Assembly (NCBI GenBank): GCA_009192285.1
Contig: WBVU01000005.1
Span: forward strand, 2,560,731-2,624,730
Origin: Morchella semilibera
Taxonomy: Eukaryota > Ascomycota > Pezizomycetes > Pezizales > Morchellaceae
Length of the DNA stretch: 64,000 nucleotides
Direction of reading: 5' to 3'
Below the pieces are notes generated by a model. The model was not told where the DNA came from. It did no database searches and saw only the letters and a list, made by a program, of their open reading frames with translations. Made by a program: the position numbers and the translations under genes. The number at the start of each line of letters is the position of its first letter. Position 1 is the stretch's first letter. Below are positions 10,356 to 19,929 of the stretch, piece after piece.

Positions 10356-10966
10356 CCTTGTCTTCGTCGGCCTCCTCGTCGTTTTGGCTGTGCTCCTCGA
10401 GTCCTTCTGTGTATCACGGATCGAAGCGAGGACAAGGATGAGAGGCGTCAAGGTATACAACCGAGGTTAGACAAGGTGAGACGGAATCGTATAAAGCGAA
10501 GCAAGGTAAAGAACGGGGGGTACAGGGCGAGGGACGAAGCGAGACAGGATGGGATACGAGATGAGAACTATAGGTTTCCTCCTACCTTCTAGATGGTAGA
10601 AGCAGGAGGACACAATAGTAGCTTCAGATACTAAAGCTTTGTATTGGCTAAAAGACAGGAAGGTTGTGTGAAGAAGAAAGGAAAAAAAGAGAAACTCTAC
10701 AAGCGAGGGAGAGAACTCCATATATATAGCCCCAAAATCTCTTCGCTGACTCATACCATAGAAACCCATAAAACCCCAAGGAAATCCTTCTATTAGAAAT
10801 ACGTGCGCAACGTTGGCTTATAGGATCCCTGCAGCAGAACCTCATAGAACACCATTGAAAACCCCTGACCAATCCTTCTTCCCGCAATGTCACTAAGTAC
10901 GCTCCACGCCGTGATACTGCATCATCGTTCTCATCTTCTACTTTGCGTCGGGTTACTCCGTCACAG
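10356..10966 (+). repeat. LTR-A 3' fragment split by LTR-B
   Basis: Only the last ~100 bp of LTR-A is present: 10356-10411, then, after the LTR-B insertion, 10917-10966 ending ACTCCGTCACA. Confidence 0.7.
10412..10916 (-). repeat. LTR-B solo copy
   Basis: Ends TATCACGG and CCGTGATA. The body matches the reverse of the LTR-B at 19104-19588, including the stretch around the purine-rich GAAGAAAG block. Flanks CTGTG and CTGCA are a weak 5-bp duplication of the host LTR-A CTGCG. Confidence 0.75.
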
Positions 10967-10996
10967 GGGAGGAATACGAGATGTAGTTGTGATGGA

Positions 10997-11104
10997 TATT
11001 AGCAAGCTTTACCATTTGTGACTAAACTCTCCTAATCTCCTGACAGTCTCCTGAGTCTCCTGAGACCCCTGTAATTTCCTGAGACCTGTAAAATCTTACT
11101 GATT
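10997..11104. mobile_element. MITE-2 copy
   Basis: A 108-bp element with ends TATTAGCAAGC and CTTACTGATT, decayed forms of the CATCAGCAAG terminus. GA flanks both sides, and removing the element restores the LTR-A sequence, giving a 2-bp target duplication. Confidence 0.75.
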
Positions 11105-11409
11105 GATTTCTATGAGTTTCTATAGGCTGATGTATGAATCATATCGGATTAACGAGGTGGGGTTTTGAATAGCGGGCATAAATGTTTTCCTTAATTCGTT
11201 TTTCTTTCTTTTCTCTCTGTCTTGCTTTCCTGTTACCTAAATACATAAAAATATACTTCTATCTACAAGTTATTGTTCCTCTGACCCCGAACTCTATCCT
11301 CAGCCAAGAAAAAGCTCATCGTACCTCTCATCGTTCTCATTGAAATCCATCTGGCCCTCACTCTCCCTGTTTCGTGCCTCTTTTGCCTCTGCCCTTACCT
11401 CTGCCCTCG

Positions 11410-12021
11410 TGTCCCGGCGTCTTGGCACTAGTCCCGAGGGATCGGTAGTGGAAGCGCTGTTGTGATTGTTGAGGAATAGTTAAGCGAGGAAGGGGTGTGC
11501 TAAAGGGGGGTGTCGTCATTAGGTTCTAGGAGGTTCGGTGGCGTGATGGATTGGTAATGTAAATAGCGAAGATGGTGGGGAGGAATATGCAATGTGGATG
11601 CGATGGATTTCTATGGGTTTCTATGAGGTGATGCATGAGTCATAGCGGACTGGTGGGGGGAGTGTTAAATAGCGGGGTTAGATGTTTCCTTAGTCCTTTC
11701 TTTCTTTTCTCTCTGTCTCGTCTTCCTGTTATCTTAGGAATCTACTCCTATTTCCAAGCCATAGCCTCTCGTACTACACACTTGATCCTCAGGCGAGGGG
11801 AAACTCATAATATTTCTCATTGTTCTCGTTGAGGTCCATCTGGTCCTCACTTTCCCTGCTCTGTGCCCTTGCTCTTGCCTTTGCCTTCGCCGGTGCCTGT
11901 GCTTGTGCCTGCCCAGTGTTGCCTCTGTCTTCGTCAGTCCCCTCGTTCTGAGACTGTGCTCCTCGAGTTCTCCTGCGTCATCATTGTCATCTTCTTCTTT
12001 GCGTCGGGTTACTCCGTCACA
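11410..12021 (+). repeat. Solo LTR-A with TSD CCTCG
   Basis: Complete LTR from TGTCCCGGCGTCTTGG to CTCCGTCACA, flanked on both sides by CCTCG. Its host is an older LTR-A in the same orientation. Confidence 0.9.
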
Positions 12022-12048
12022 CCTCGCCAGTGCCTGTGCTTGTGGCTA

Positions 12049-12296
12049 CATCAGCAAGATTTCACAAGTCTCAGGGGATTATTTGAGTCTCAGCAGACTC
12101 AAGAGACTGTCTGGAGACTCAAGAGACTCCATATCAGCAAAACTTCATTCATCTCCTGATGTCTCCTGGGCCTCAGGAGACTCAAAAAATATGCAGGAGT
12201 CTCAGGAGACTCTCAGGAGACCTGAGAGACTGTTGGGAGACTCCAGTCAGAAATTGAGTTTGCTGATGCAGTCACAAATAGTAAAGCTTGCTGATG
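12049..12296. mobile_element. MITE-2 containing a nested MITE-1
   Basis: The outer element begins CATCAGCAAGATTTCACAAG and ends AAAGCTTGCTGATG. It is interrupted by a MITE-1 at 12132-12268. Removing the inner element and one CA restores a normal MITE-2. Confidence 0.85.
12132..12268. mobile_element. MITE-1, 137 bp, TSD CA
   Basis: Ends TATCAGCAAAA and GTTTGCTGATG, internal CTCAGGAGAC repeats, exactly 137 bp, flanked by CA on both sides. Confidence 0.85.
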
Positions 12297-12714
12297 TGCT
12301 CTCAAGCAGGCGTCAAGGTTGTAGCTTTGTTCTGCAGTGTGCGAGGTAATTACAACGATAGTCTCCAAATAGAAAGACTATGAAGGGATATCGGAAGAAA
12401 GGAGCAGCGATAGTCACTATTGAGGTAGAGACTATGAAACGTATTGATAGATATAGGTACAGAAAACGTTGCTTGAAGAGAAAAGAAAAAAAAAAAAAGT
12501 GCAGAAGTATGCGCCGTTGCCTCCCTTATATACCCATTACTCCGCCGCCAAACCTGACTTGTATCCTCGCGTAACTCCAACTATGACTCACTCCTTTGTA
12601 TAACAGAAACCCATAGAACCTACTCTGACTCATATCCTCCTCCTAGCGGACAGCAGTTCCACCTCTGCCAATCCTTCCAATTTCCCAACCCTAGTGTATC
12701 TATGAAATGTGCCC
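12297..12714. other. LTR-like spacer, no gene
   Basis: No coding frame is recognisable. On the minus strand a TATATAAGGG box near 12530 and a run of A/G, including a homopolymer of about 14 A near 12487, resemble the promoter and transcribed part of an LTR. No family match or terminal repeat was found. Confidence 0.35.
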
Positions 12715-13265
12715 AGTGTTGCCCGAGCTTTTGTAAGTATCCTCTTATATTTGCTGTGCTCCTTAAATCATTCTGCATCATCATTATCTTCTGCTTTCTT
12801 GCCTACCAGTTACTCTGTCACAGATAGATACAGCATGGGCTAACGGAAGTGCTAGTCAGCAATGAAGGCAAAGGCAAAGACCAGGACGAAAACAGAGCAG
12901 GGAAAGTAAGGATGTACCAGCGTCTTAGCATCGGTCCAGACTGTTCGGTATATATAATATTGTTGTGATAAACAGAATTATGTTAAGCGAATGGGAGACA
13001 TGATGAGGTGAGGTTGTCGTCATTAGAATCTAGGAGGTTCAGTTACAGGGAGGGTTAGTATTCATGATAGAATTAAGGAAGATGGTGGAGAGGAATATGA
13101 GGTCTGGTAGCAATGGGTTGTGATAGAGTTACCTAGATGCAACGTGACAGATGATAATGATTCAGACGCAGAAGAACTCCGGGAGTACAGCCAGGAGTAG
13201 TGAGGACACTTAGCGGGCACAAGCACAGGTACCGGCAATAGCAAGGGCAAGGGCAAAGGTAAAGG
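12715..13265. repeat. Decayed LTR-A fragments
   Basis: Three pieces can be recognised: a plus-strand LTR-A end at about 12715-12829 (finishing ACTCTGTCACA), a plus-strand LTR-A start at about 12911-13120 (CCAGCGTCTTAGCATCGG), and a minus-strand piece at about 13122-13265 with the GGCACAAGCACAGG block. All are heavily mutated and none is flanked by a clear duplication. Confidence 0.55.
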
Positions 13266-13374
13266 CATCAGCAAGCTTTACCATTTGTGACTGGAGTCTC
13301 CTGAGTCTGCTGACAGTCTCCAAAGTCTTCTGAGACCCCTGTAATCTCCTGAGACTTGTAAAATCTTGCTTATA
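13266..13374. mobile_element. MITE-2 copy, TSD GG
   Basis: A 109-bp element from CATCAGCAAGCTTTACC to AAATCTTGCTTATA, flanked by GG on both sides. Confidence 0.75.
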
Positions 13375-13655
13375 GGGGCTAGGGTAAAGTAGGGTAAGTG
13401 AAGATCAGGTAAAACCTAACGCGAGGATAAGAAGAAACTATAACGTCGCCTTTGTGAAGCCGAGTTGGGAGACAAGGAATTATAACTATGGATAGGAGTA
13501 TATTCCTATGTATTGTGATAACAGAAAGAGAAAACAGAGAGAAAAGAAAGAAACAACTAAGAAAAAAAATATTTCCGTTATTTAACATCCTCCTCCCATA
13601 GTCTGGTATGACTCATGCATGTGACGTAGTAACTGGGAGGCAAGATAACGGAAGA
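13375..13655 (-). repeat. LTR-A fragment (minus)
   Basis: The part from about 13480 to 13625 matches the middle of LTR-A in minus orientation (GGAGTATATTCCTATG, AGAGAAAAGAAAG, the ATTTAACA box). The first ~100 bp is not recognised. Confidence 0.5.
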
Positions 13656-13779
13656 CATCAGCAAACTCAACTTGTGACTGGAGTCTCCCAACAGTCTCCT
13701 GAGACTCCAGGATATTTTTTGAGTCTCCTGAGGATCAGGAGACATCAGGAATCAGGAGACAAATGAAGTCTTGCTGATG
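13656..13779. mobile_element. MITE-1 copy, internally altered
   Basis: Ends CATCAGCAAACTCAAC and GTCTTGCTGATG, with a small internal deletion and a duplicated ATCAGGA block. Flanks GA/AA are a partial 2-bp duplication. Confidence 0.75.
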
Positions 13780-14130
13780 AAGGCAAAAGATGGCGTGGAA
13801 CAGGAAGAGTGAGGACCTGATAAATCTCAACGAGAACTATGGTAAGTACTATAGATCTCCTCGTTACTAAAAACAGATCCCGAGGTTAAAAGAGTTATTG
13901 CTTAGAGATAGGAGTATATTCCCATATTCTGTGATAATAGGAAGACGAGACATCGAGGAAAGAAAGAAAGAATTAAAGAAAAAGTCTATACTCGCTATAT
14001 AACAACCTCCTCCACCAGTCCGATTTTGACTTACATATCAGACCATAGAATCCCCTAGAAATCTACCAACGTCATGCTGTATATTCCTCCCCACCATCTT
14101 CGTACCAACTATCACCAATCCTTCATGCAA
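13780..14130 (-). repeat. LTR-A fragment (minus)
   Basis: Recognisable LTR-A blocks in order: GAGGACCTGATAAATCTCAACG, the AGAAAGAAAG purine run, the CGCTATATAACA box and the TCCCCACCATCTTCG block. Confidence 0.65.
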
Positions 14131-14273
14131 CATTAGCAAGATTTCATTTGTCTCCTGATGTCTCCTAAGCCTCAGGAGACTCAAAAAATATCCAGAAGTT
14201 TCAGCCTGAGGAGACTCTCAGGAGACCTGTGAGACTGCTGGGAGACTCCAGTAATAAGTTGAGTTTACTGATG
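14131..14273. mobile_element. MITE-1 copy, TSD AA
   Basis: Ends CATTAGCAAGATTTC and GTTTACTGATG. AA flanks both sides, and removing the element joins ATGC to CCGAACC as in the host repeat. Confidence 0.8.
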
Positions 14274-14325
14274 AACCGAACCTTATAGAAACAATGACGA
14301 CAGTCTCACTTCATCTCATCTCATG

Positions 14326-14461
14326 CATCAGCAAACTCAACTTGTGACTGGAGTCTCCCAACAGTCTCCCAAGTCTCATGAGAGTCTCCTGAGACTCCAG
14401 GATATTTTTAAGTCTCCTGAGGCTCAGGAGACATCAGGAGACAAATGAAGTCTTGCTGATG
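14326..14461. mobile_element. MITE-1 copy, TSD TG
   Basis: A 136-bp copy with ends CATCAGCAAACTC and CTTGCTGATG, flanked by TG on both sides. Confidence 0.85.
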
Positions 14462-14543
14462 TGCTCGCTTAACATAGCTATATCAATCCTAACAGCACTC
14501 TGACTACCGAACCACTGAGAACAATGCCAAAATAGTGAGACAA

Positions 14544-14680
14544 TATCAACAAACTCAACTTATGATTGGAGTCTCCCAGCAGTCTCCTGGGTCTCCTAGG
14601 GGTCTCTTGAAACTTCTGGAGATTTTTTGACTCTCCTGAGGCTCAGGAGACATCAAGAAACAAATGAAGTCTTGCTGATG
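14544..14680. mobile_element. MITE-1 copy, TSD AA
   Basis: A 137-bp copy with ends TATCAACAAACTC and CTTGCTGATG, flanked by AA on both sides. Confidence 0.8.
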
Positions 14681-14914
14681 AATACATCAGCCCATAGAAG
14701 TTCATAGAAACTCATTGTAACCACACCTCGTATCACTCTCCACCATTTTATCAAATCCTATTACTAATCCTCCCACTAACTGAACCTTATAGAATCCAAT
14801 GACGATATACTTACCCCATCTCATCTCATACTCGTTTAGCATAACTTCATCAATTATAACAACGCTACGACTATCGAACCATCGGGACCGATGCAAAGAC
14901 GCTGGGACAAGTGC
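14681..14914 (-). repeat. LTR-A fragment (minus)
   Basis: Matches the right half of LTR-A in minus orientation, ending AAGACGCTGGGACA near 14909. Confidence 0.65.
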
Positions 14915-15190
14915 CATCAGCAAACTCAACTTATGACTGGAGTCTCCCAACAGTATCCCAGGTCTCCTGAGAGTCTCATCAGCAAACTCAACTTGTGACT
15001 GGAGTCTCCCAACAGTCTCCCGGGTCTCCTGAGAGTCTCCTGAGACCCCTAGATATTTTTCGAGTCTCCTGAGGCTCAGGAGACATCAGGAGACAAATGA
15101 AGTCTTGCTGATGCTCCTGAGACTCCCGAACATTTTTTGATTCTTTTAAGGCTCAGGAAACATCAGGAGAGAAATGAAGTCTTGCTGATA
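14915..15190. mobile_element. MITE-1 with a second MITE-1 inside
   Basis: The outer copy (start CATCAGCAAACTC, end CTTGCTGATA) is split by an inner 137-bp copy at 14977-15113. CT flanks the inner copy on both sides and deleting it restores GAGAGTCTCCTGAG, which is direct evidence for a 2-bp duplication. Confidence 0.9.
14977..15113. mobile_element. MITE-1, 137 bp, TSD CT
   Basis: Inner copy of the nested pair, with clean ends CATCAGCAAACTC and CTTGCTGATG. Confidence 0.9.
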
Positions 15191-15684
15191 TGCTTCTTCA
15201 GAAGATTACTTTGATGTATCCTTCAACACATGTAAAACAGTAACACTTGTCGTACTGCAGCTCTTAGAGGTCGTTTTGATCAACAAATGATAACACATGT
15301 TAACTAGGATTCATTCTCGTCGTATTTGTCAGAAAAGTAAAAAAATTTCAGAGAGAATATAATTGAACGAGTAACTGAGTGTTGCTATCAAATATATGGA
15401 TTTCGTCAGGTAAACTTGCTTGTTTCTTCTACATATAAAATAGATTCCTTATGTACTGTGGGTGCGTAGGGGACTTCTTTTCCTTAGTGCCAGCTTAGTG
15501 CCAGTCAAACCTAACCCTGAACCCGCAGCCCCTACCACAATGTGGCCGCGATACTACCACGTGATACGTTGCCTCAGCAACTGCTTTTCAACCTGAGACA
15601 CCAGATCTAAAAAAGCCAGCGCCTGCATAAGTCCCAACTGTCATTATTATACCCTCCATCCAGACCCGTCCAGCCCTTTTATCA
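15191..15684 (+). promoter_or_regulatory. Upstream region of the F-box gene
   Basis: This is unique-looking, transposon-free DNA before the ATG at 15685. A CACGTG palindrome sits at 15558-15563 and pyrimidine-rich stretches precede the start codon, as is common in fungal promoters. No specific regulator can be named. Confidence 0.35.
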
Positions 15685-17388
15685 ATGTCTTTAATATCCA
15701 CGGCGGATGCGCGAGCTACCAAGCTCCAGGTTGAAGGTCAAACTGCTTACCGCAACAAAGACTACTCTACAGCGCTACAGCTCCTCACCCAAGCTCTCGA
15801 AATCCACACAATCACTGTTATTTTACAGCTCTGCATCTTAGATAACCGCGCTGCCGTACAGGAAAAGATTGGAGGTGAAGCGCATCTCAGAGGCGCCCTC
15901 TCGGACGCCCGCCAGATGATAAAACTCCAAAAGAGTCATGTCAATGGCTACCTTCGCGCTGGGAAGATCCTCCAGCTCCAGGGTTCCTATCAACACGCGG
16001 CAAATATCTACAAATACGGGCTAGAAAAGCTAGCACCTGCTGATGAGAATGGGAAGAGGCTGTTGGGTCGAATGTATGAGAAGGTTCTCGCCCGGTTTGA
16101 AGCACGAAAGACACAGAAGAAGGTGGATATGATAAGCGTGCTGCCACTGGAGTTACTGGAGATGGTTATTCAGTTTATACCTTTCCCAAGTCTGATGATT
16201 GCTCAGGGCGTATCGAAATCGTGGCAAAACGTCCTCCTTAGCTGTCCAAAGACGTTCAGTGTGCTTGACTTCTCTTGTGCAAAAAAGCCGCTGGAAAGGA
16301 CAACGATCAGGCTTGCAGTCAATCGCTCGAAGAATGGCATTAAAAAGGCACGGTTCAATAAGTTGCAGTCCCGCGGTGTTGAGGAATTGATCCACCTCAC
16401 CCGTGTAAGCCCGCTCCTAACAGAACTTCAACTCCTAGGATACGAACAGCCACTTCCAGTTGTTGAAATCGTTAAACACACTAAGAACCTGAAAAATCTA
16501 ATTATCAAGAGCTCTGTGCGTACAGAACATATATCTGAAATCCTAACTAGCTGCCCGGCCCTTGAGTGTTTTGAATGCTTCGACGTCAACCACATCGGAT
16601 TCCGTGGCTGGAAATTGGAGAAAAGCAAGCTCCGAAGGTTATATCTTAGAATTGTAAGAGAGGAGCATTACCCATCAGATCGGATGCTATCATCTCTACT
16701 GGCACTACTCCCAGAGCTTCGTGAACTAGAAATCTCAGAGTATAGCCCCCGGGTCTCGCCTCAGCTCGACTTCACGGCCGCACCCCACCTTGCCGTCCTC
16801 AACTTGCGTAAAATTTCAACCACTAATTTCCCCCTCCTCCCCAGCACAATTAAGCACCTTACCCTCGCACACCTTCCGAACCTTAATATCACGCTTGACG
16901 ACATACTCAAATCTCCTCTTCCTGAGCTCCAGGAATTCAATATTTCGTACAACCCGCACATCACAAATGACATCTTACTCCATCTCCTTGGTACACTGTC
17001 TCCGCGCAAACTGATATTGGACATGTGCCCACGCCTCAATTTTGAAACAATTGATTGGTTGCTTATGCGCGCCGGGAAATTGGAGGAGCTATCAGTGATT
17101 GGAAACTCAACATTTAGTGATAGTGTGAGCAAGGAAATGGGGGAGTTTAGGAGTCTTAGGCGATTGAATATCGGGAACACCCAGATCACGGGTATTGGAT
17201 TGTTAAACCTTGTGAGGGTGTCCCAGAAGGATAGGCGCGGAGGTGGTCTGCAGTATGTCGGGTGCGATCACTGTGAGGGGGTAGGGTACGATGCAGTCGA
17301 GGTGGCCAGAAGGATGGGGGTCACCATTTCACATAGGATGTCAGCTGAATATGCCAGGGGTGGGAGGAGGATCCGGTATGGCGAATAA
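15685..17388 (+). CDS. pof3: Pof3/Dia2-type TPR, F-box and leucine-rich-repeat protein
   Basis: This is an uninterrupted 567-residue frame. Residues about 10-130 form TPR repeats (AYRNKDYSTALQLLTQAL; DNRAAVQEKIGG; YLRAGKILQLQG). Residues about 149-195 are an F-box (ISVLPLELLEMVIQFIPF). The rest, to about 540, is a run of degenerate leucine-rich repeats. That order is the signature of fission yeast Pof3 and budding yeast Dia2, the substrate-recognition subunits of nuclear SCF ubiquitin ligases, which act in genome stability, replisome turnover and telomeric chromatin. By analogy the F-box would bind Skp1 and the LRRs the substrate. The length is close to Pof3. No intron is needed. The gene sits intact between MITE clusters and a solo Gypsy-C LTR. 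Other F-box/LRR proteins lack the N-terminal TPRs, so the assignment is fairly firm, but orthology has not been tested by a tree. Confidence 0.9.
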   Translation: MSLISTADARATKLQVEGQTAYRNKDYSTALQLLTQALEIHTITVILQLCILDNRAAVQEKIGGEAHLRGALSDARQMIKLQKSHVNGYLRAGKILQLQGSYQHAANIYKYGLEKLAPADENGKRLLGRMYEKVLARFEARKTQKKVDMISVLPLELLEMVIQFIPFPSLMIAQGVSKSWQNVLLSCPKTFSVLDFSCAKKPLERTTIRLAVNRSKNGIKKARFNKLQSRGVEELIHLTRVSPLLTELQLLGYEQPLPVVEIVKHTKNLKNLIIKSSVRTEHISEILTSCPALECFECFDVNHIGFRGWKLEKSKLRRLYLRIVREEHYPSDRMLSSLLALLPELRELEISEYSPRVSPQLDFTAAPHLAVLNLRKISTTNFPLLPSTIKHLTLAHLPNLNITLDDILKSPLPELQEFNISYNPHITNDILLHLLGTLSPRKLILDMCPRLNFETIDWLLMRAGKLEELSVIGNSTFSDSVSKEMGEFRSLRRLNIGNTQITGIGLLNLVRVSQKDRRGGGLQYVGCDHCEGVGYDAVEVARRMGVTISHRMSAEYARGGRRIRYGE

Positions 17389-18248
17389 AGGGCAAGTTAA
17401 TTCAGTTACTGTATTTAAACATTGATTCTATTCTAGGATAAGGGACAACCCTCTTGACATTTGAAGGCCACCAAAGTCCCTAAATCCTATTTAATCCGGT
17501 ATATGGCCTTTTTGGGAGTCCCCTATTTCAGAATCCACCTTCATGCCGGATATTGTCAACGGCAAAACAGTTTTCTATAACTTGCGTGGTTTTTGGTCGA
17601 GTGATTGCTCGTGAATCGTTAACAAAATACCGTTATTGTTATACCTATTACACCTACCAGATCCCGTCACACAATATCAGCAGCTCTCTTCTCCACGGTC
17701 ACCCTATTAGAGCTGCTTCAAGAGATCCAGAACCTTGTCTGCCCTGTGGCCTAGTCTTAATCCGAAAGCTGATTCTCGGTAGGCTTTTAAGGGTTAGAGA
17801 GTATGACATTTAAATAGAACCAAGCAGCCCAACAACCCTTCACTCTTTGTCATCTCCTGAATCAAATAATCCGTATCCCTTAGTCTGTCAATGCTGACCC
17901 CCCTATAACAGAAGAATTAAATTTGTATGAAAGATCTATTATTTAATAAAGGAGATAACGGGATCTGTTAGTAAAGCCACACAAAATTTGCTTCTTCTTG
18001 GGGGGTTAGCATTTTACTGACAAACTAAGATAAGGACGCCGCTAGGTTGTAGAAGTCGACACATATCTCCCTCAACACTAGGAAATACCCCGCTTTCGAG
18101 TTTTCCTCCAATTAGAAAACTCCTTTCAGATATCTCTTTGGCTTCAACACAAAGTATACGGACGAGACGATGATTTTAAGGCACACATGTCAACCAATTG
18201 GAGAGAGAACAAGACCATGAGTATCCAGAAACTCATGGCCACCCACGC
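17389..18248. other. Intergenic region after the F-box gene
   Basis: It holds the 3' flank of the F-box gene, then AT-rich DNA without a recognisable gene. The stretch 18030-18200 looks like decayed coding DNA but I could not assign it. Confidence 0.4.
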
Positions 18249-18736
18249 TCTAACGGGACAGCTGGGGGTCGGGGTCAGGAGCGAGGCGGAGATAGGGTCA
18301 GGAACGAGGACAGGGACAGGGTCAGCTCAGGAGATACCATAGGCGAGGCGGGTTCAGGTTCAGGTTCAGGGATAAGGCAAGGACAAAGGGGCTGAAGCCA
18401 AAGTAGTATATTGCTAACAGAAAGAAAACGTTGCCTAGAGAGGTAGAAACATAGGAAAGAGCGAGCACTATATATACAACTATTCCTTCACACCGATAAC
18501 TCATACCATGGAATCCCATAGAACTTGAAACTCTCTCATTCCCATACCACCTCTACTATTCCCAATACTCCTACTTCTATCCTGTTACTACCCAATTCTT
18601 CCTAGTGCTTATATTCTATCATCCGAGCTCCTTCCTAACCCATCATCGTATTTCTGACATCGACTGATACTATCCAACAACCTTCTTCCGAAGTCTTCTT
18701 AGCGGAAAACTAAGTGCAAGAGACTGAGCCATGATA
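18249..18736 (-). repeat. Solo Gypsy-C LTR
   Basis: Minus-orientation Gypsy-C LTR: plus-strand start TCTAACGGG, the GGTTCAGG hexamer array, the AACGTTGCCTAGAGAG block, the TATATATACAA box, and an end at GAGCCATGATA. Flanks CACGC and CATGC are a 5-bp duplication with one transition, so this is a solo LTR left by recombination. Confidence 0.8.
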
Positions 18737-18844
18737 CATGCGGACTTGTAGACCCAGCAAGTAGAGTAGATTATAAGATTGAGATGGAATTTTAGTAGTT
18801 TGGCAAAGAAGAATAATGAAATGAAACAGTAGGTTCATAAACTC

Positions 18845-19168
18845 GTGAAGAGATTACAACAATACCCTCCACCAAACGTACCTACTGAGACGAGACCACA
18901 AGTTGAGACAGAAAGAGTTTTTCCAGAATTTGAAGTGGTGTACGAGGAAGAGGGAGAAGAAGAAAATATGCCACTTGAGAGCAATGAAGAAGGAGAATAT
19001 TCCACCATATCCGAAGGCGGATCTAATTGTACAATGAATGAAGTCCTAAAAGAAATGACACCACCACCGCCACAATCACCAATGCTACCTCCATTTCCAC
19101 CAGTATTACGGCATAGAGCGATGCTTATCGAAGTTGCGGGAAGAACAGTTAGTCAAGGATTCTGTTAG
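18845..19168 (+). pseudogene. C-terminal end of a gypsy pol (LTR-B element), tentative
   Basis: A 107-codon frame with an acidic middle (EEEGEEEN) and a proline-rich end (PPPPQSPMLPPFPP, then LRHRAM). It runs about 20 codons into the LTR-B that starts at 19104. Gypsy-C shows the same layout: its pol ends in a proline-rich tail encoded across the LTR start. I therefore read this as the last part of the pol of an LTR-B element whose upstream part is lost. No enzymatic domain remains and an unrelated acidic protein cannot be excluded. Confidence 0.5.
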
Positions 19169-19588
19169 GTTCGTTGAGTTTCGGTTGCAAGGGTTCAGTT
19201 CGGGAATAAGAGTTCAGGAATAGGGATAAGTGCGGGTTCGGATATAAGGGTTGTGGAAAGATTCTTTGGGATTCTGTATAGGAATATTTGGGCTAGTTAT
19301 TGGGTGTGAATATGGGATATATATAGAGGTCTGGCCCTCGCTTGTAGATAGTTTCGTTTCTCTTCACACAACCTTTTTGTCCTTTTAGTCAATACAACTT
19401 TTAGGACTCTTAGTCACCAAGAACTTTTTTCCGTCCTCTAAGGAACAGAAGGACAGCTATAGTCTCCGACTCACTATAGTCTCCGAGCGTTGCTCCCCTC
19501 GTTCTTAGTTACTAGTATTATACTTCTCAGCTCTACCTCGCTCCGCCTCGCATTGCACCGCCTCACCTCGCTTTGCTTTGGTGTTATA
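19104..19588 (+). repeat. LTR-B, 3' LTR
   Basis: Starts TATTACGGCATAGAGC and ends TGCTTTGGTGTTATA. It matches the reverse of the LTR-B at 10412-10916, including the GAAGTTGCGGGAAGAA and CACACAACCTT blocks. A TATATATAGAGG box lies near 19318. Confidence 0.75.
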
Positions 19589-19598
19589 CTTTGGCAAG

Positions 19599-19715
19599 CA
19601 TCAGCAAGACTTCATTTGTCTCCTGATGTCTCCTGAGCCTCAAGAGACTCAAAAAATATCCAGAAGTCTTAGGAGACTATTGGGAGACTCCAGTTACAAG
19701 TTGAGTGTGCTGATG
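19599..19715. mobile_element. MITE-1 copy with internal deletion, TSD AG
   Basis: 117 bp from CATCAGCAAGACTTC to GTGTGCTGATG, flanked by AG on both sides. Confidence 0.85.
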
Positions 19716-19865
19716 AGTCTCGCCCATGTCTTTGCTTTATTCCGTAATAACCAGTCCCAGAGCCTACCCCAAAAATGCCAAGCAGACAGATAAGACTAGA
19801 AACAATTCAGACCCCTCCAGAGAGACGCAAGGCATCAATCCCCTCTCACTCGAGGCGCATCCACA

Positions 19866-19929
19866 TCAGCAAGATTTTACAAGTCTCAGGAAATTATCTG
19901 GGTCTCAAGAGACTCAGGAGACTGTCAAG
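19866..19929. mobile_element. MITE-2, truncated
   Basis: Starts CATCAGCAAGATTTTAC and covers the left half of MITE-2 up to the LTR-A that begins at 19930. Confidence 0.65.

Larger units (their letters stand above)
10967..12048 (+). repeat. LTR-A fragment with two insertions
   Basis: A 5'-truncated LTR-A starting GGGGAGGAATACGAG is interrupted by a MITE-2 (10997-11104) and by a complete LTR-A (11410-12021), then resumes to 12048, where another MITE-2 begins. Confidence 0.7.

Noticed and set aside
9413-10470. Leu/Pro/Val-rich and Ser/Leu-rich ORFs such as those near 9413-9701, 10187-10470, 33998, 38541 and 48658
   Set aside because: They are reading frames through the CTTGCCTTTGCC array and the GTCTTCGTCGG block of LTR-A. 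They recur wherever LTR-A recurs and have no independent family match.
13266-15190. Regularly spaced repeats that could suggest a CRISPR-like array
   Set aside because: The repeats are 137-bp and 109-bp MITEs in both orientations, nested and flanked by target duplications, in a eukaryotic genome.
17553-17813. 86-codon frame downstream of the F-box gene
   Set aside because: No motif, no intron signals, and composition like the surrounding non-coding DNA.
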